From NCBI RefSeq assembly GCF_007992835.1, contig NZ_BKBA01000009.1, positions 1 through 64,000 on the forward strand: a DNA stretch of 64,000 nucleotides, written 5' to 3'. The position numbers and the translations under genes are program-made. The DNA comes from Knoellia locipacati (GTDB taxonomy: Bacteria; Actinomycetota; Actinomycetes; Actinomycetales; Dermatophilaceae). The notes beneath the pieces were generated by a model. It did not search any database. It saw only the letters and a program-made list of their open reading frames with translations, and was not told the origin of the DNA. Positions 56,957-64,000 of this stretch are shown here, piece after piece (position 1 is the first letter of the stretch; every line of letters starts with the position of its first letter).

Positions 56957-57882
56957 GCGCTGCGCGTCCCGAGGGTGCTGCCGCCCGTCCCGAGCGCGCC
57001 GCTCGCCCCGGCAGCGGTGTCGTGCAGGTGAGCGGTGAGGTCATCGCGACCCGCCGCGTCGGCGCCTACCACCACCTGACGATCGTCGCCCCCGGCGTGG
57101 CGGAGCTCGCTCGTCCCGGGCAGTTCGCCGCGCTCGCCGTCGGCGGCCCGACGACGGGCAACCTGCTGCGCCGGTCCTTCTCGATCCACAAGGTCAGCCC
57201 GTCCGGCACCTACGGCGGCACGCTCGACCTCGTCATCGCCGCCAAGGGTCCGGGCACCGAGTGGCTCACCGCCCTGCGTGCGCACGACACCGTCGACGTC
57301 GTCGCGCCGCTGGGCCGGCCGTTCCCGCTGCCGACCGAGCCGGTCGCGACCGTCCTCGTGGGTGGTGGCTACGGCTCGGCGCCGCTGTTCTGGCTCGCCG
57401 ACGTCCTGCGCGAGCGGGGCTGCAGCGTCGAGATGGTGCTCGGCGCCGCCTCCGAGGACCGGCTCTTCGGCGTCGTCGAGGCCCGACGTGCGGCCGACGG
57501 CGTCACGGTGACGACCGACGACGGCTCGGCCGGCCACAAGGGCTGGGTCAGCGACGTCCTGCCCGAGGTGTTCCGGCGCACGGGTGCTCCGGTGGCCTAC
57601 GCCTGCGGTCCGATGGGGATGCTCCAGTCGGTGACCCGGGTCGCCGCCGATCACGGCGCCGTCGCGCAGGTCGCCGTCGAGGAGTCGATGGCCTGCGGTG
57701 TCGGGGTCTGCATGACCTGTGTCATGCCGGTGCGCGACAAGGCCGGGGTGACCAAGATGGTGCGCTCCTGTGTCGAGGGCCCGGTCTTCCGTGGCGACCG
57801 CATCCGGTGGGAGGCCTTCCACGACGGTGTCTGCGGGGTCCCCGAGGACACGGTCGGTGCGCCGAGGGTGGGAGGTCACTGA
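56953..57882 (+). CDS. pyrK: Dihydroorotate dehydrogenase electron transfer subunit
   Basis: The product is 309 aa. The FAD motif is [18 protein letters not shown], the NAD side is [20 protein letters not shown], and four Cys in [16 protein letters not shown] plus [10 protein letters not shown] carry the 2Fe-2S cluster. It couples PyrD to NAD+, defining class 1B. The first 20 residues ([16 protein letters not shown]) are a disordered lead. Confidence 0.95.
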
Positions 57883-58844
57883 TGGCGGTCGACATGTCCG
57901 TGACGTTCACCGGACGCACCCTGCCCAACCCGGTGATGACGGCCTCCGGCTGCGCCGCGAACGGTCGTGAGCTCCACCGCTTCTTCGACGTCTCGCACCT
58001 CGGGGCGTTCGTCACCAAGACGGTGATGATGGACCCGCGCTCGGGTCGGGGCACGCCGCGCATGGCCGAGACGGCCTCCGGGATGCTCAACTCGATCGGG
58101 CTCCAGGGCCCCGGCATCCACGCGTTCGTCGAGAACGACCTGCCGTGGCTCAAGTCGGTCGGCGCCCGGGTGCTCGTCTCCATCGCCGGCAACACCGCGG
58201 GGGAGTTCGCCGACGTGGCGAAGGTGCTCGTCGACAGCGACGCGTTCGACTGCGTCGTCGGCGTCGAGGTCAACATCTCGTGCCCCAACGTCGCCAACCG
58301 CGGGCTGGTCTTCGCCTGCGACCCGCTGGCCTCGGGCAAGGTCATCGCGCTCGTGCGCGAGCAGCTGCCGCGCGACGTGCCGATGTTCGCCAAGCTCACG
58401 CCCGACGTCACCGACATCGTCTCGATCGCCGACGCCGCGGTGAAGTCCGGAGCCACCGGCCTCACGATGATCAACACCCTCCTCGGGATGGTCATCGACA
58501 CCGACCGTTTGCGACCGCACCTCGGTGGCATCACCGGTGGGCTGTCCGGCCCCTCGATCCGCCCGGTCGCCGTCCGGGCGCTCTGGCAGGTCACGGCGGC
58601 CATGCGGGACGGCCGCTTCCAGACGGTGCCGCTCATCGGCGTCGGGGGAGTGCGCACCGGGCGCGACGCCCTCGAGCTCATCGCCGCGGGCGCCACCGGC
58701 ATCCAGGTGGGCACCGCGACCTTCAACGACCCGACCGCACCGCAGCGCGTCCTCACCGAGCTCGAGGCGCTCGCCGAGTCCCACGGCGTCGCCCGCATCA
58801 CCGAGCTCGTCGGCGTCGCGCACGACAGGATGGTGATCCCGTGA
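57882..58844 (+). CDS. pyrD: Dihydroorotate dehydrogenase, class 1B catalytic subunit
   Basis: The product is 320 aa, an FMN TIM barrel. Motifs are MTASGCAANGRELHRFF, MLNSIGLQGPGIHAF, the catalytic Cys loop VEVNISCPNVANRGL, and GVGGVRTGRDALELIAAGAT. The Cys of NISCPN is the class 1 base. It oxidises dihydroorotate together with PyrK. The start overlaps the pyrK stop by one base (TGATG). Confidence 0.95.
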   Translation: MAVDMSVTFTGRTLPNPVMTASGCAANGRELHRFFDVSHLGAFVTKTVMMDPRSGRGTPRMAETASGMLNSIGLQGPGIHAFVENDLPWLKSVGARVLVSIAGNTAGEFADVAKVLVDSDAFDCVVGVEVNISCPNVANRGLVFACDPLASGKVIALVREQLPRDVPMFAKLTPDVTDIVSIADAAVKSGATGLTMINTLLGMVIDTDRLRPHLGGITGGLSGPSIRPVAVRALWQVTAAMRDGRFQTVPLIGVGGVRTGRDALELIAAGATGIQVGTATFNDPTAPQRVLTELEALAESHGVARITELVGVAHDRMVIP

Positions 58845-59698
58845 GCACGACCCCGACGTTCGGGCAGCGGCTGCGCGCCGCCACCGCCCAGCACGGTCCG
58901 CTGTGCGCCGGTATCGACCCGCACCGCGCCCTCGTGGAGTCCTGGGGGCTGACCTACGACCTCGACGGCCTCCGGGCCTTCACGCGGGCGTGCGTCGAGG
59001 CGTTCGCCGGCCATGTCGCGATCGTCAAGCCCCAGTCGGCCTTCTTCGAGGTCTTCGGGTCGCCGGGGATCGCCGTGCTCGAAGACGCGATCCGCGACCT
59101 GCGCTCCTCGGGCACGCTCGTCCTGCTCGACGCCAAGCGTGGCGACATCGGCTCGACGATGGCGGCCTATGCCGAGGCCTACCTCGGCGAGTCGGCCGTC
59201 TCGCCCGTCGACGCCCTCACGGCCAGTCCCTACCTCGGGTTCGAGTCGCTGCGACCCGCGCTCGACACCGCCGCCGCCAACGGGCGCGGGCTCTTCGTCC
59301 TCGCGCTGACCTCCAACCCCGAGGGCGCCTCGGTGCAGCACGCGCGCGGGACGCAGTCGAGCGTCGCCGGGTCGATCGTGCAGGGTGCGGCCGACGAGAA
59401 CGCCACGGCGGCCACCGCCGGCGACCTCGGCAGCACCGGGCTCGTCGTCGGCGCCACCGTCGGCTCGGCGGTCCAGGACCTGGGTCTCGACCTGGCCTCG
59501 GTCAACGGGCCGCTGCTCGCGCCCGGCGTGGGGGCGCAGGGCGGCACGGCCGAAGACCTCCGTCGCGTCTTCGGAGACGCCCTGGGCAACGTGCTGCCGG
59601 CGAGCAGCCGCGAGGTGCTCGCCGCCGGCCCGGGCGTCACCGCCCTGCGGGACCGCGCGGGCCGGACCAACGAGGCCATGGCGTCACTGCTGTCGTGA
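58841..59698 (+). CDS. pyrF: Orotidine 5'-phosphate decarboxylase, type 2
   Basis: The product is 285 aa, the longer actinobacterial type. The Asp-Lys-Asp centre is in LVLLDAKRGDIGSTMAAYAE. CAGIDPHRALVESWGL begins the barrel, and APGVGAQGGTAEDL binds phosphate. It makes UMP, the last step of the operon. GTG 58841 overlaps pyrD. The usual orotate phosphoribosyltransferase pyrE is not here. Confidence 0.95.
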   Translation: MSTTPTFGQRLRAATAQHGPLCAGIDPHRALVESWGLTYDLDGLRAFTRACVEAFAGHVAIVKPQSAFFEVFGSPGIAVLEDAIRDLRSSGTLVLLDAKRGDIGSTMAAYAEAYLGESAVSPVDALTASPYLGFESLRPALDTAAANGRGLFVLALTSNPEGASVQHARGTQSSVAGSIVQGAADENATAATAGDLGSTGLVVGATVGSAVQDLGLDLASVNGPLLAPGVGAQGGTAEDLRRVFGDALGNVLPASSREVLAAGPGVTALRDRAGRTNEAMASLLS

Positions 59699-59774
59699 CC
59701 CGTATTCGGCAGGGCACGCAGGCCGAGCGGGTCAACCACGAATCACCGGTCGGGCCCGCGCATCGCGTCCGTGG

Positions 59775-59780
59775 TTAAAT
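59775..59780 (+). promoter_or_regulatory. Probable -10 box of mihF
   Basis: TTAAAT, one of the most A/T-rich hexamers of the region, stands 52 nt before the ATG of mihF. It predicts a leader of about 45 nt with TTGGAGGA upstream of the start. Bases 59699-59770 after pyrF hold nothing else that I recognise. Confidence 0.5.
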
Positions 59781-59831
59781 CGCTCGAAGGCGTTGAGAAG
59801 CAGCGTCGTCACCACTTGGAGGACATCCGTC

Positions 59832-60149
59832 ATGGCACTCCCGCCGCTGACACCGGAGCAACGCTCTGCCGCGCTGGAGAAGGCAGCTGAGGCTCGCCGC
59901 GAACGGGCGTCCGTCAAGAACCGCCTCAAGTACGCACAGGGTGACCTCGGCGAGGTCATCTCCGAAGGGAAGTCGAACGACGTGATCGGCAAGATGCGCG
60001 TGTCAGCGCTGCTCGAGTCGATGCCCGGCGTCGGTCGCGTCAAGGCCAAGGCCCTCATGGAGGAGATCGGCATCAGCGAGAGCCGTCGCGTCCGCGGGCT
60101 GGGCCAGAACCAGATCTCCGCGCTCCTCACCCGCTTCTCCAAGGCGTGA
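59832..60149 (+). CDS. mihF: Actinobacterial integration host factor (mIHF)
   Basis: The product is 105 aa. [20 protein letters not shown] leads into a helical region, then the helix-two-turn-helix [18 protein letters not shown], which binds DNA without sequence specificity. It is a nucleoid-associated protein that bends and compacts DNA and is essential in mycobacteria. GGAGGACATCCGTC precedes the ATG. gmk and rpoZ follow, as usual in actinobacteria. Confidence 0.95.
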   Translation: MALPPLTPEQRSAALEKAAEARRERASVKNRLKYAQGDLGEVISEGKSNDVIGKMRVSALLESMPGVGRVKAKALMEEIGISESRRVRGLGQNQISALLTRFSKA

Positions 60150-60724
60150 GCGCACGCTCCAGGCTCACCGTGCTCGCCGGGCCCACCGCCGTGGGCAAGG
60201 GGACCGTCGCCGCCCACGTGCGTGAGCACCACCCCGACGTCTGGCTGTCGGTCTCCGCGACGACGCGCAAGCCCCGCCCCACCGAGGTCGACGGGGTGCA
60301 CTACCACTTCGTGAGCAACGAGGAGTTCGGCCGCATGGTCGACCACGACGAGCTCCTCGAGTTCGCCACGGTCCACGGCCGCGCCCAGTACGGCACGCCG
60401 CGCGGTCCGGTCGAGGCCGCTCTGGCGGAGGGTCGTCCCGCCCTGCTCGAGATCGACCTGCAGGGAGCGCGCCAGGTGCGCGAGACCATGCCGGACGCAC
60501 TCTTCGTCTTCCTCGCCCCGCCGAGCTGGGACGAGCTCGTCCGCCGGCTCGTCGGTCGTGGCACCGAGACCGAGGAGGAGCGCGAGGTCCGGCTCACCAC
60601 CGCTCGGGCCGAGCTGGCCGCCGCCGAGGAGTTCGACGTCACCATCGTCAACGACGACGTTCGGCGGGCCGCCGACGAACTCGTATCATTGATGCGAACC
60701 CCCACCCCGACGAAACGAGACTGA
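60146..60724 (+). CDS. gmk: Guanylate kinase
   Basis: The product is 192 aa. The P-loop is [16 protein letters not shown] (Thr-Ala where most have Ser-Gly). The GMP site includes [20 protein letters not shown] and [14 protein letters not shown], and the lid is near [13 protein letters not shown]. It converts GMP to GDP. GTG 60146 overlaps the mihF stop. The rpoZ promoter lies near the end of this gene. Confidence 0.95.
   Translation: MSARSRLTVLAGPTAVGKGTVAAHVREHHPDVWLSVSATTRKPRPTEVDGVHYHFVSNEEFGRMVDHDELLEFATVHGRAQYGTPRGPVEAALAEGRPALLEIDLQGARQVRETMPDALFVFLAPPSWDELVRRLVGRGTETEEEREVRLTTARAELAAAEEFDVTIVNDDVRRAADELVSLMRTPTPTKRD
60684..60689 (+). promoter_or_regulatory. -10 box of rpoZ, inside gmk
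   Basis: TATCAT lies inside the last codons of gmk and predicts a start near 60696 and a leader of about 33 nt to the GTG of rpoZ. Confidence 0.5.
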
Positions 60725-60728
60725 TTCC

Positions 60729-60992
60729 GTGTCAGGCACCAAGGCCAACCCCATCGGCATCACCAACCCGCCGATCGACGAGCTCCTCACGCACGCCGAC
60801 TCCAAGTACTCCCTCGTCCTCTACTCGGCCAAGCGCGCGCGCCAGATCAACGCCTACTACGCGCAGCTGCAGGAGGGCCTCCTCGAGCACGTCGGCCCCC
60901 TCGTCGACTCCGAGGTCCACGAGAAGCCGCTGAGCATCGCCCTGCGCGAGATCAACGGCAACATGCTCACCGCAGAGAAGATCGAGGACTGA
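60729..60992 (+). CDS. rpoZ: DNA-directed RNA polymerase omega subunit
   Basis: The product is 87 aa. [20 protein letters not shown] and [14 protein letters not shown] are the conserved blocks; [20 protein letters not shown] is the C-terminal block. It supports RNA polymerase assembly. GTG 60729 follows gmk by 4 nt. coaBC starts 7 nt after its stop. Confidence 0.94.
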   Translation: MSGTKANPIGITNPPIDELLTHADSKYSLVLYSAKRARQINAYYAQLQEGLLEHVGPLVDSEVHEKPLSIALREINGNMLTAEKIED

Positions 60993-60999
60993 GCCCACC

Positions 61000-62307
61000 G
61001 TGCGCGTCGTCCTCGGTGTGGCGGGCGGCATCGCGGCATACAAGGCCTGTTCGCTGCTGCGCCTCCTCTCCGAGGCGGGTCACGACGTCACGGTCGTGCC
61101 GACGGCCGCGGCGCTGAAATTCGTCGGTGCTCCCACTTGGGCCGCCCTGTCGGGCAAGCCGGTGAGCACCGACGTCTGGACCGACGTCCACGAGGTGCCC
61201 CACGTGCGGCTCGGCCAGGGGGCCGACCTCGTCGTCGTCGCCCCGGCCACCGCCGACCTGCTGGCCAAGGCGGCGACCGGGCAGGCCGACGACCTGCTCA
61301 CCAACGTACTCCTCACCGCCCGGTGCCCCGTCGTCCTGGCACCCGCAATGCACACCGAGATGTGGGACCACCCGGCCACGCAGGCCAACGTCAGCACGCT
61401 CACCGAGCGCGGTGTCCACGTCGTCCCGCCCGCGAGCGGTCGGCTCACCGGCAAGGACACCGGTCCCGGCAGGCTTCCCGAGCCCGAGGACCTGTATGCC
61501 GTGTGCGAGCGTGAGCTCGCCCGCTCCGCTGCCGCCCGCACCTCCACCGCCTTTGCGTCTGCGGATGCGGCGGCTAGAGGCGCCACAACCGCAGACGTTG
61601 CGGGAGGGGGGCGTCGAGGCGACCTCACCGGCCGTCGCGTCGTCGTCAGCGCCGGGGGCACCCGTGAGCCGATCGACCCCGTGAGGTTCCTCGGCAACCG
61701 CAGCTCGGGCAAGCAGGGGCTCGCCCTCGCGGCTGCCGCTGCCGCCCGTGGCGCCCAGGTCACGCTCGTGACGTCCACCCCCGCCGACCTGGCCGGCGTC
61801 GACGTCGTGACCATCGAGACCGCGCTCCAGCTCCGTGACGCCGTCGTCGCCGCGACCGCCGAGGCCGACGTCGTCGTCATGGCCGCCGCCGTCGCCGACT
61901 TCCGCCCGTCGACCTACGTCGGCACCAAGATCAAGAAGTCGCACGACACCGGCGCCGACGGGTCCGCGGACGAGTCCGCCCCGAGCATCACGCTCGTGCG
62001 CAACCCCGACATCCTCGCCGAGCTCGTGACGAGCCGCGGGGCGGCGAGCAGCCCGGTCATCGTCGGGTTCGCCGCCGAGACCGGCGACGAGTCCGGGTCC
62101 GTCCTCGACCACGGCCGCGCCAAGCTCGAGCGCAAGGGCTGCGACGTGCTCGTCGTCAACGAGGTGGGCGAGCACAAGACGTTCGGCGCCGACGACAACA
62201 CCGTCACCATCCTGCGCCGCGGCAGCGACGAGAGCACCGAGGTCGGACCGGCGAGCAAGGCCGCCGTCTCCGACGCGGTCTGGGACGTCGTCACCACCCT
62301 GCTCTGA
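61000..62307 (+). CDS. coaBC: Bifunctional CoaBC (PPC decarboxylase/PPC synthetase)
   Basis: The product is 435 aa. The flavin decarboxylase CoaC is N-terminal (GVAGGIAAYKACSLLRLLSE; VVAPATADLLAKAATG; PVVLAPAMHTEMW). The CTP-dependent synthetase CoaB is C-terminal (VVVSAGGTREPIDPVRFLGN; VVMAAAVADFRP). It makes 4'-phosphopantetheine in CoA synthesis. Between the domains an Ala-rich insertion of about 30 residues (about residues 175-207) is unlike the short linker of relatives and is encoded by a palindrome. The GTG start follows rpoZ by 7 nt. Confidence 0.95.
   Translation: MRVVLGVAGGIAAYKACSLLRLLSEAGHDVTVVPTAAALKFVGAPTWAALSGKPVSTDVWTDVHEVPHVRLGQGADLVVVAPATADLLAKAATGQADDLLTNVLLTARCPVVLAPAMHTEMWDHPATQANVSTLTERGVHVVPPASGRLTGKDTGPGRLPEPEDLYAVCERELARSAAARTSTAFASADAAARGATTADVAGGGRRGDLTGRRVVVSAGGTREPIDPVRFLGNRSSGKQGLALAAAAAARGAQVTLVTSTPADLAGVDVVTIETALQLRDAVVAATAEADVVVMAAAVADFRPSTYVGTKIKKSHDTGADGSADESAPSITLVRNPDILAELVTSRGAASSPVIVGFAAETGDESGSVLDHGRAKLERKGCDVLVVNEVGEHKTFGADDNTVTILRRGSDESTEVGPASKAAVSDAVWDVVTTLL
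61556..61597 (+). repeat. Inverted repeat in the CoaBC linker
   Basis: CGTCTGCGG (61556-61564) and CCGCAGACG (61589-61597) are exact inverted arms around 24 nt, inside the in-frame insertion between the CoaC and CoaB domains. The local sequence is richer in A/T and uses rare codons such as AGA. Confidence 0.65.
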
Positions 62308-62344
62308 GCCCGCCCCGGGTCCCTGACCCCCCGGCTCCGGTGCG

Positions 62345-62410
62345 CAACTCACCAATTCCTCCCCTCTGTCACGCAATCGGTGGTGACGGAGGGGAGGAAT
62401 TGGTGAGTTG
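62345..62410. terminator. Very long hairpin between convergent genes
   Basis: A 28-nt left arm (62345-62372, starting CAACTCACCAATTCCTCC) pairs with 62383-62410 (ending TTGGTGAGTTG) around a 10-nt loop GCAATCGGTG, with a single T-G wobble. It lies between coaBC and the DivIVA-like gene. It probably ends transcription in both directions, but it is longer than a terminator needs. Confidence 0.8.
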
Positions 62411-62467
62411 GTCACGTGGTGGTCCGGGCCGGCAGCACCCCTGTGGACGGGACCGGACCGGCGCGGG

Positions 62468-63694
62468 TTACTTCCTGGCGCCCTTGCCCTGCTTGGCGGG
62501 CTTGGCGTTCCCGGCCGCGGCGAGCTCGGCCTCCTGCGCCTCGCCCACGACCTGTACGTCGTCCTTGGGCTGGACCTCGTCCTCGGCCTGTGCGCCCTGC
62601 TCGGACTGTGCGACGTCTTCGGCCCGTGCGTCGTCGCCCTGAAGCTGCGCCTCGTCAGCAGCGGCGTCCGTCTCCGGCGCGGCGGCGACCTGCTCGACCT
62701 CGGCAACGGCCGGGGCGTCGTCCGACCCGGGCGCATCGCCGGTCACGCGCTCCGACGCCGCGGCGGACTCGCCGAAGCCGGCCTGACCCGGCGCCGAGGC
62801 GCCACCGAGGGTGGCGAGCATGTTGCGGACGTTGCTCAGCTGGGCGGTGATGCTGTCGCGGCGGGCGGTGGCGGCGGCGAGCTCGCGCTCGGAGTCCCGC
62901 CTGATCCGCTCTGCGTGCTCCTTGGCCGTCGTCACCACGGCGGAGGCCTCGGCCTTGGCCTGGTCGAGGATGGAGACGGCCTCGGCCTCGTGCGCCCTGC
63001 GCTTCTCCTCGGTCTCCCGGGCGAGCGCGTCGGCCCGCTCCTCGAGCTCGGCGATCCGGGCCTCGTGGCTGCTCTCGGCGGTCATGAACTCCTGGGCCGC
63101 GCGGCCCCTGCGCTCCTGGAGGGTGCTCTCGAAGTCGGCGGCGGCGGCCGCGGCGCGGGCACGCTGCCCCTCGAAGTACGCCTCGGCCTCCTCGCGGCGG
63201 GCCGAGGCCTCGCGCCCCGCGTCGTCGAGCAGCGACGAGGCCTCGAGCTTGGCGGTGCCGAGGGTCTCGGCCGCGGCGACGTCGGCGCGCTGGCGCACCT
63301 CCTCGGCGTAGCGGTCGGCCTCGGTGCGCACCGAGGCCGCGGACTCCTCGACGAGACGACGGTGCTCCTCGGCGTCGGCGGTCGCGGACTCCCGGATGGA
63401 GGCGGCCTCCTCGTCGGCGAGCGTGAGCATGGAGCCGATCCGCTCACCGAGGTTGGCGAACGTGGGGGAGGAGGACTGTGCGCTGCGGGCCTCGAGCTCG
63501 GCGACGAGCGCCTTCTGCTGGGCGAGGCTCTCGGCGAGCGCGGCGTTGTCCTGGGTGACCTTGGTGAGCTCCACGGTGACCTGGGCGACCTCCTGGCGGG
63601 CCGAGTCGACGGTGTTCGCGATGGTGGCCAGGTGGCGGTCGACCTCCGTGGGGTCGTAGCCACGGAAGATCGTCGGGAACTGGGGCGTGCTCAT
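62468..63694 (-). CDS. DivIVA-domain coiled-coil protein
   Basis: The product is 408 aa. The N-terminus PQFPTIFRGYDPTEVDRHL matches the DivIVA domain that sits on the membrane. A continuous coiled coil of about 260 residues follows (Ala/Glu/Arg heptads). The last ~100 residues are acidic and disordered (Gln/Glu/Asp/Ala), ending in a basic KPAKQGKGARK. It may be a polar-growth or cell-shape scaffold (inference); it is longer than Wag31. The ATG overlaps the stop of the gene upstream. Confidence 0.85.
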   Translation of the reverse strand: MSTPQFPTIFRGYDPTEVDRHLATIANTVDSARQEVAQVTVELTKVTQDNAALAESLAQQKALVAELEARSAQSSSPTFANLGERIGSMLTLADEEAASIRESATADAEEHRRLVEESAASVRTEADRYAEEVRQRADVAAAETLGTAKLEASSLLDDAGREASARREEAEAYFEGQRARAAAAAADFESTLQERRGRAAQEFMTAESSHEARIAELEERADALARETEEKRRAHEAEAVSILDQAKAEASAVVTTAKEHAERIRRDSERELAAATARRDSITAQLSNVRNMLATLGGASAPGQAGFGESAAASERVTGDAPGSDDAPAVAEVEQVAAAPETDAAADEAQLQGDDARAEDVAQSEQGAQAEDEVQPKDDVQVVGEAQEAELAAAGNAKPAKQGKGARK

Positions 63695-64000
63695 GACTGC
63701 TCCTGGTGCGGGGTGGGGGGCGGGGACAGGTTCGGTTCGCCGACGGCGAGGGCGTCGATGACGCCGCTGAGGTCGGCCAGCTGGGCGGTGATGGCGTCGC
63801 GGCGCAGCGCGAGGGCGGCGACCTCCGCGCGGGCGCGCTCGACGCTCGCCTCGGCCTCGGCGCGGATGGCGTCCGAGCGCGTCTGGGCCTCGGAGGTGAT
63901 GCGCAGGACCTCGGCGCGGGCGGCGCGATGCTGCTCGTGCGCCTCGCGCTGGAACCGCTCGACATCGTCGGCGGCGCTGCGGCGCACGAGCTGGGCGCCG
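63691..64000 (-). CDS. Coiled-coil DivIVA-like protein, 5' end cut by the window
   Basis: Only the last ~102 codons are visible. They encode a coiled coil (ADDVERFQREAHEQHRAARA; SEAQTRSDAIRAEAEASVER) ending in a Pro-rich tail (LSPPPTPHQEQS). The heptad pattern and the motif DAITAQLADLSGVIDALA match the C-terminal coil of the next gene (DSITAQLSNVRNMLATLG), so the two are probably paralogues. The reading frame is open to the window edge and its start lies outside. The stop overlaps the next start by 3 nt. Confidence 0.75.
   Translation of the reverse strand, partial: GAQLVRRSAADDVERFQREAHEQHRAARAEVLRITSEAQTRSDAIRAEAEASVERARAEVAALALRRDAITAQLADLSGVIDALAVGEPNLSPPPTPHQEQS

Overview
The window is about 64 kb of very GC-rich chromosome from an actinobacterium. 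Evidence: strong G/C third-position bias, frequent GTG starts, ATGA/GTGA stop-start overlaps, TANNNT-type -10 boxes placed 6-8 nt before start codons (leaderless mRNAs), and actinobacterial markers (steA/steB, mIHF, tlyA-nadK-recN, RNA-level PyrR control). Gene order and protein character suggest Micrococcales, perhaps an Intrasporangiaceae-type organism; that placement is inference. No rRNA, tRNA, CRISPR array, insertion sequence or prophage gene was seen, and no gene-free stretch exceeds about 210 bases.

Layout. 0.1-15.3 kb is a dense rightward housekeeping run: a TPR protein, a NagD-like HAD phosphatase, a histone-tail-like protein, tlyA, nadK, recN, steA-steB, a MraY/WecA-like membrane protein, murJ, a glycosyltransferase, pyrG, a NUDIX hydrolase and a frameshifted YchJ-family gene. 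15.4-28 kb carries aspS, rarA, alaS, ruvX, mltG, aroE and an A24 peptidase, interrupted at 17.2-20.5 kb by a HAD protein, a small alarmone synthetase, a GNAT enzyme and an alpha/beta hydrolase. 28-31.2 kb is an accessory patch (FeS-type photolyase, membrane protein, VOC protein, ArsR-SRPBCC fusion regulator). aroC-aroK-aroB follow at 31.3-34.1 kb.

34.2-46.4 kb is the main accessory block: an alcohol dehydrogenase/cyclophilin-like lipoprotein/acetyltransferase operon opposite a MmyB-type regulator, a MerR-cupin-alcohol dehydrogenase group, a uracil-DNA-glycosylase-like protein, a membrane protein plus Cys-rich lipoprotein pair, an epimerase, a GltB-like FMN protein, an exported intradiol dioxygenase and a NYN-domain protein. 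efp-nusB, a DHFR-like gene, a methyltransferase and a tiny antisense-oriented gene follow. The complete pyrimidine operon pyrR-B-C-carA-carB-pyrK-D-F (49.5-59.7 kb) overlaps end to end and starts with a PyrR RNA-binding leader. mihF-gmk-rpoZ-coaBC and two divergently oriented DivIVA-like coiled-coil genes close the window.

The window supplies UMP and CTP synthesis (pyr operon plus pyrG), most of the shikimate pathway (aroB, E, K, C), wall synthesis and division (murJ, mltG, steAB, DivIVA-like), translation (aspS, alaS, efp, tlyA) and repair (recN, rarA, ruvX, photolyase). The most unusual signal is not a gene. The octamer CGGCATAC (reverse complement GTATGCCG) appears about 37 times, on both strands, in several reading frames and in intergenic DNA, forcing rare codons. 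Other points for review are a tlyA gene with no ATG/GTG/TTG start, the ychJ frameshift, and several long perfect palindromes.
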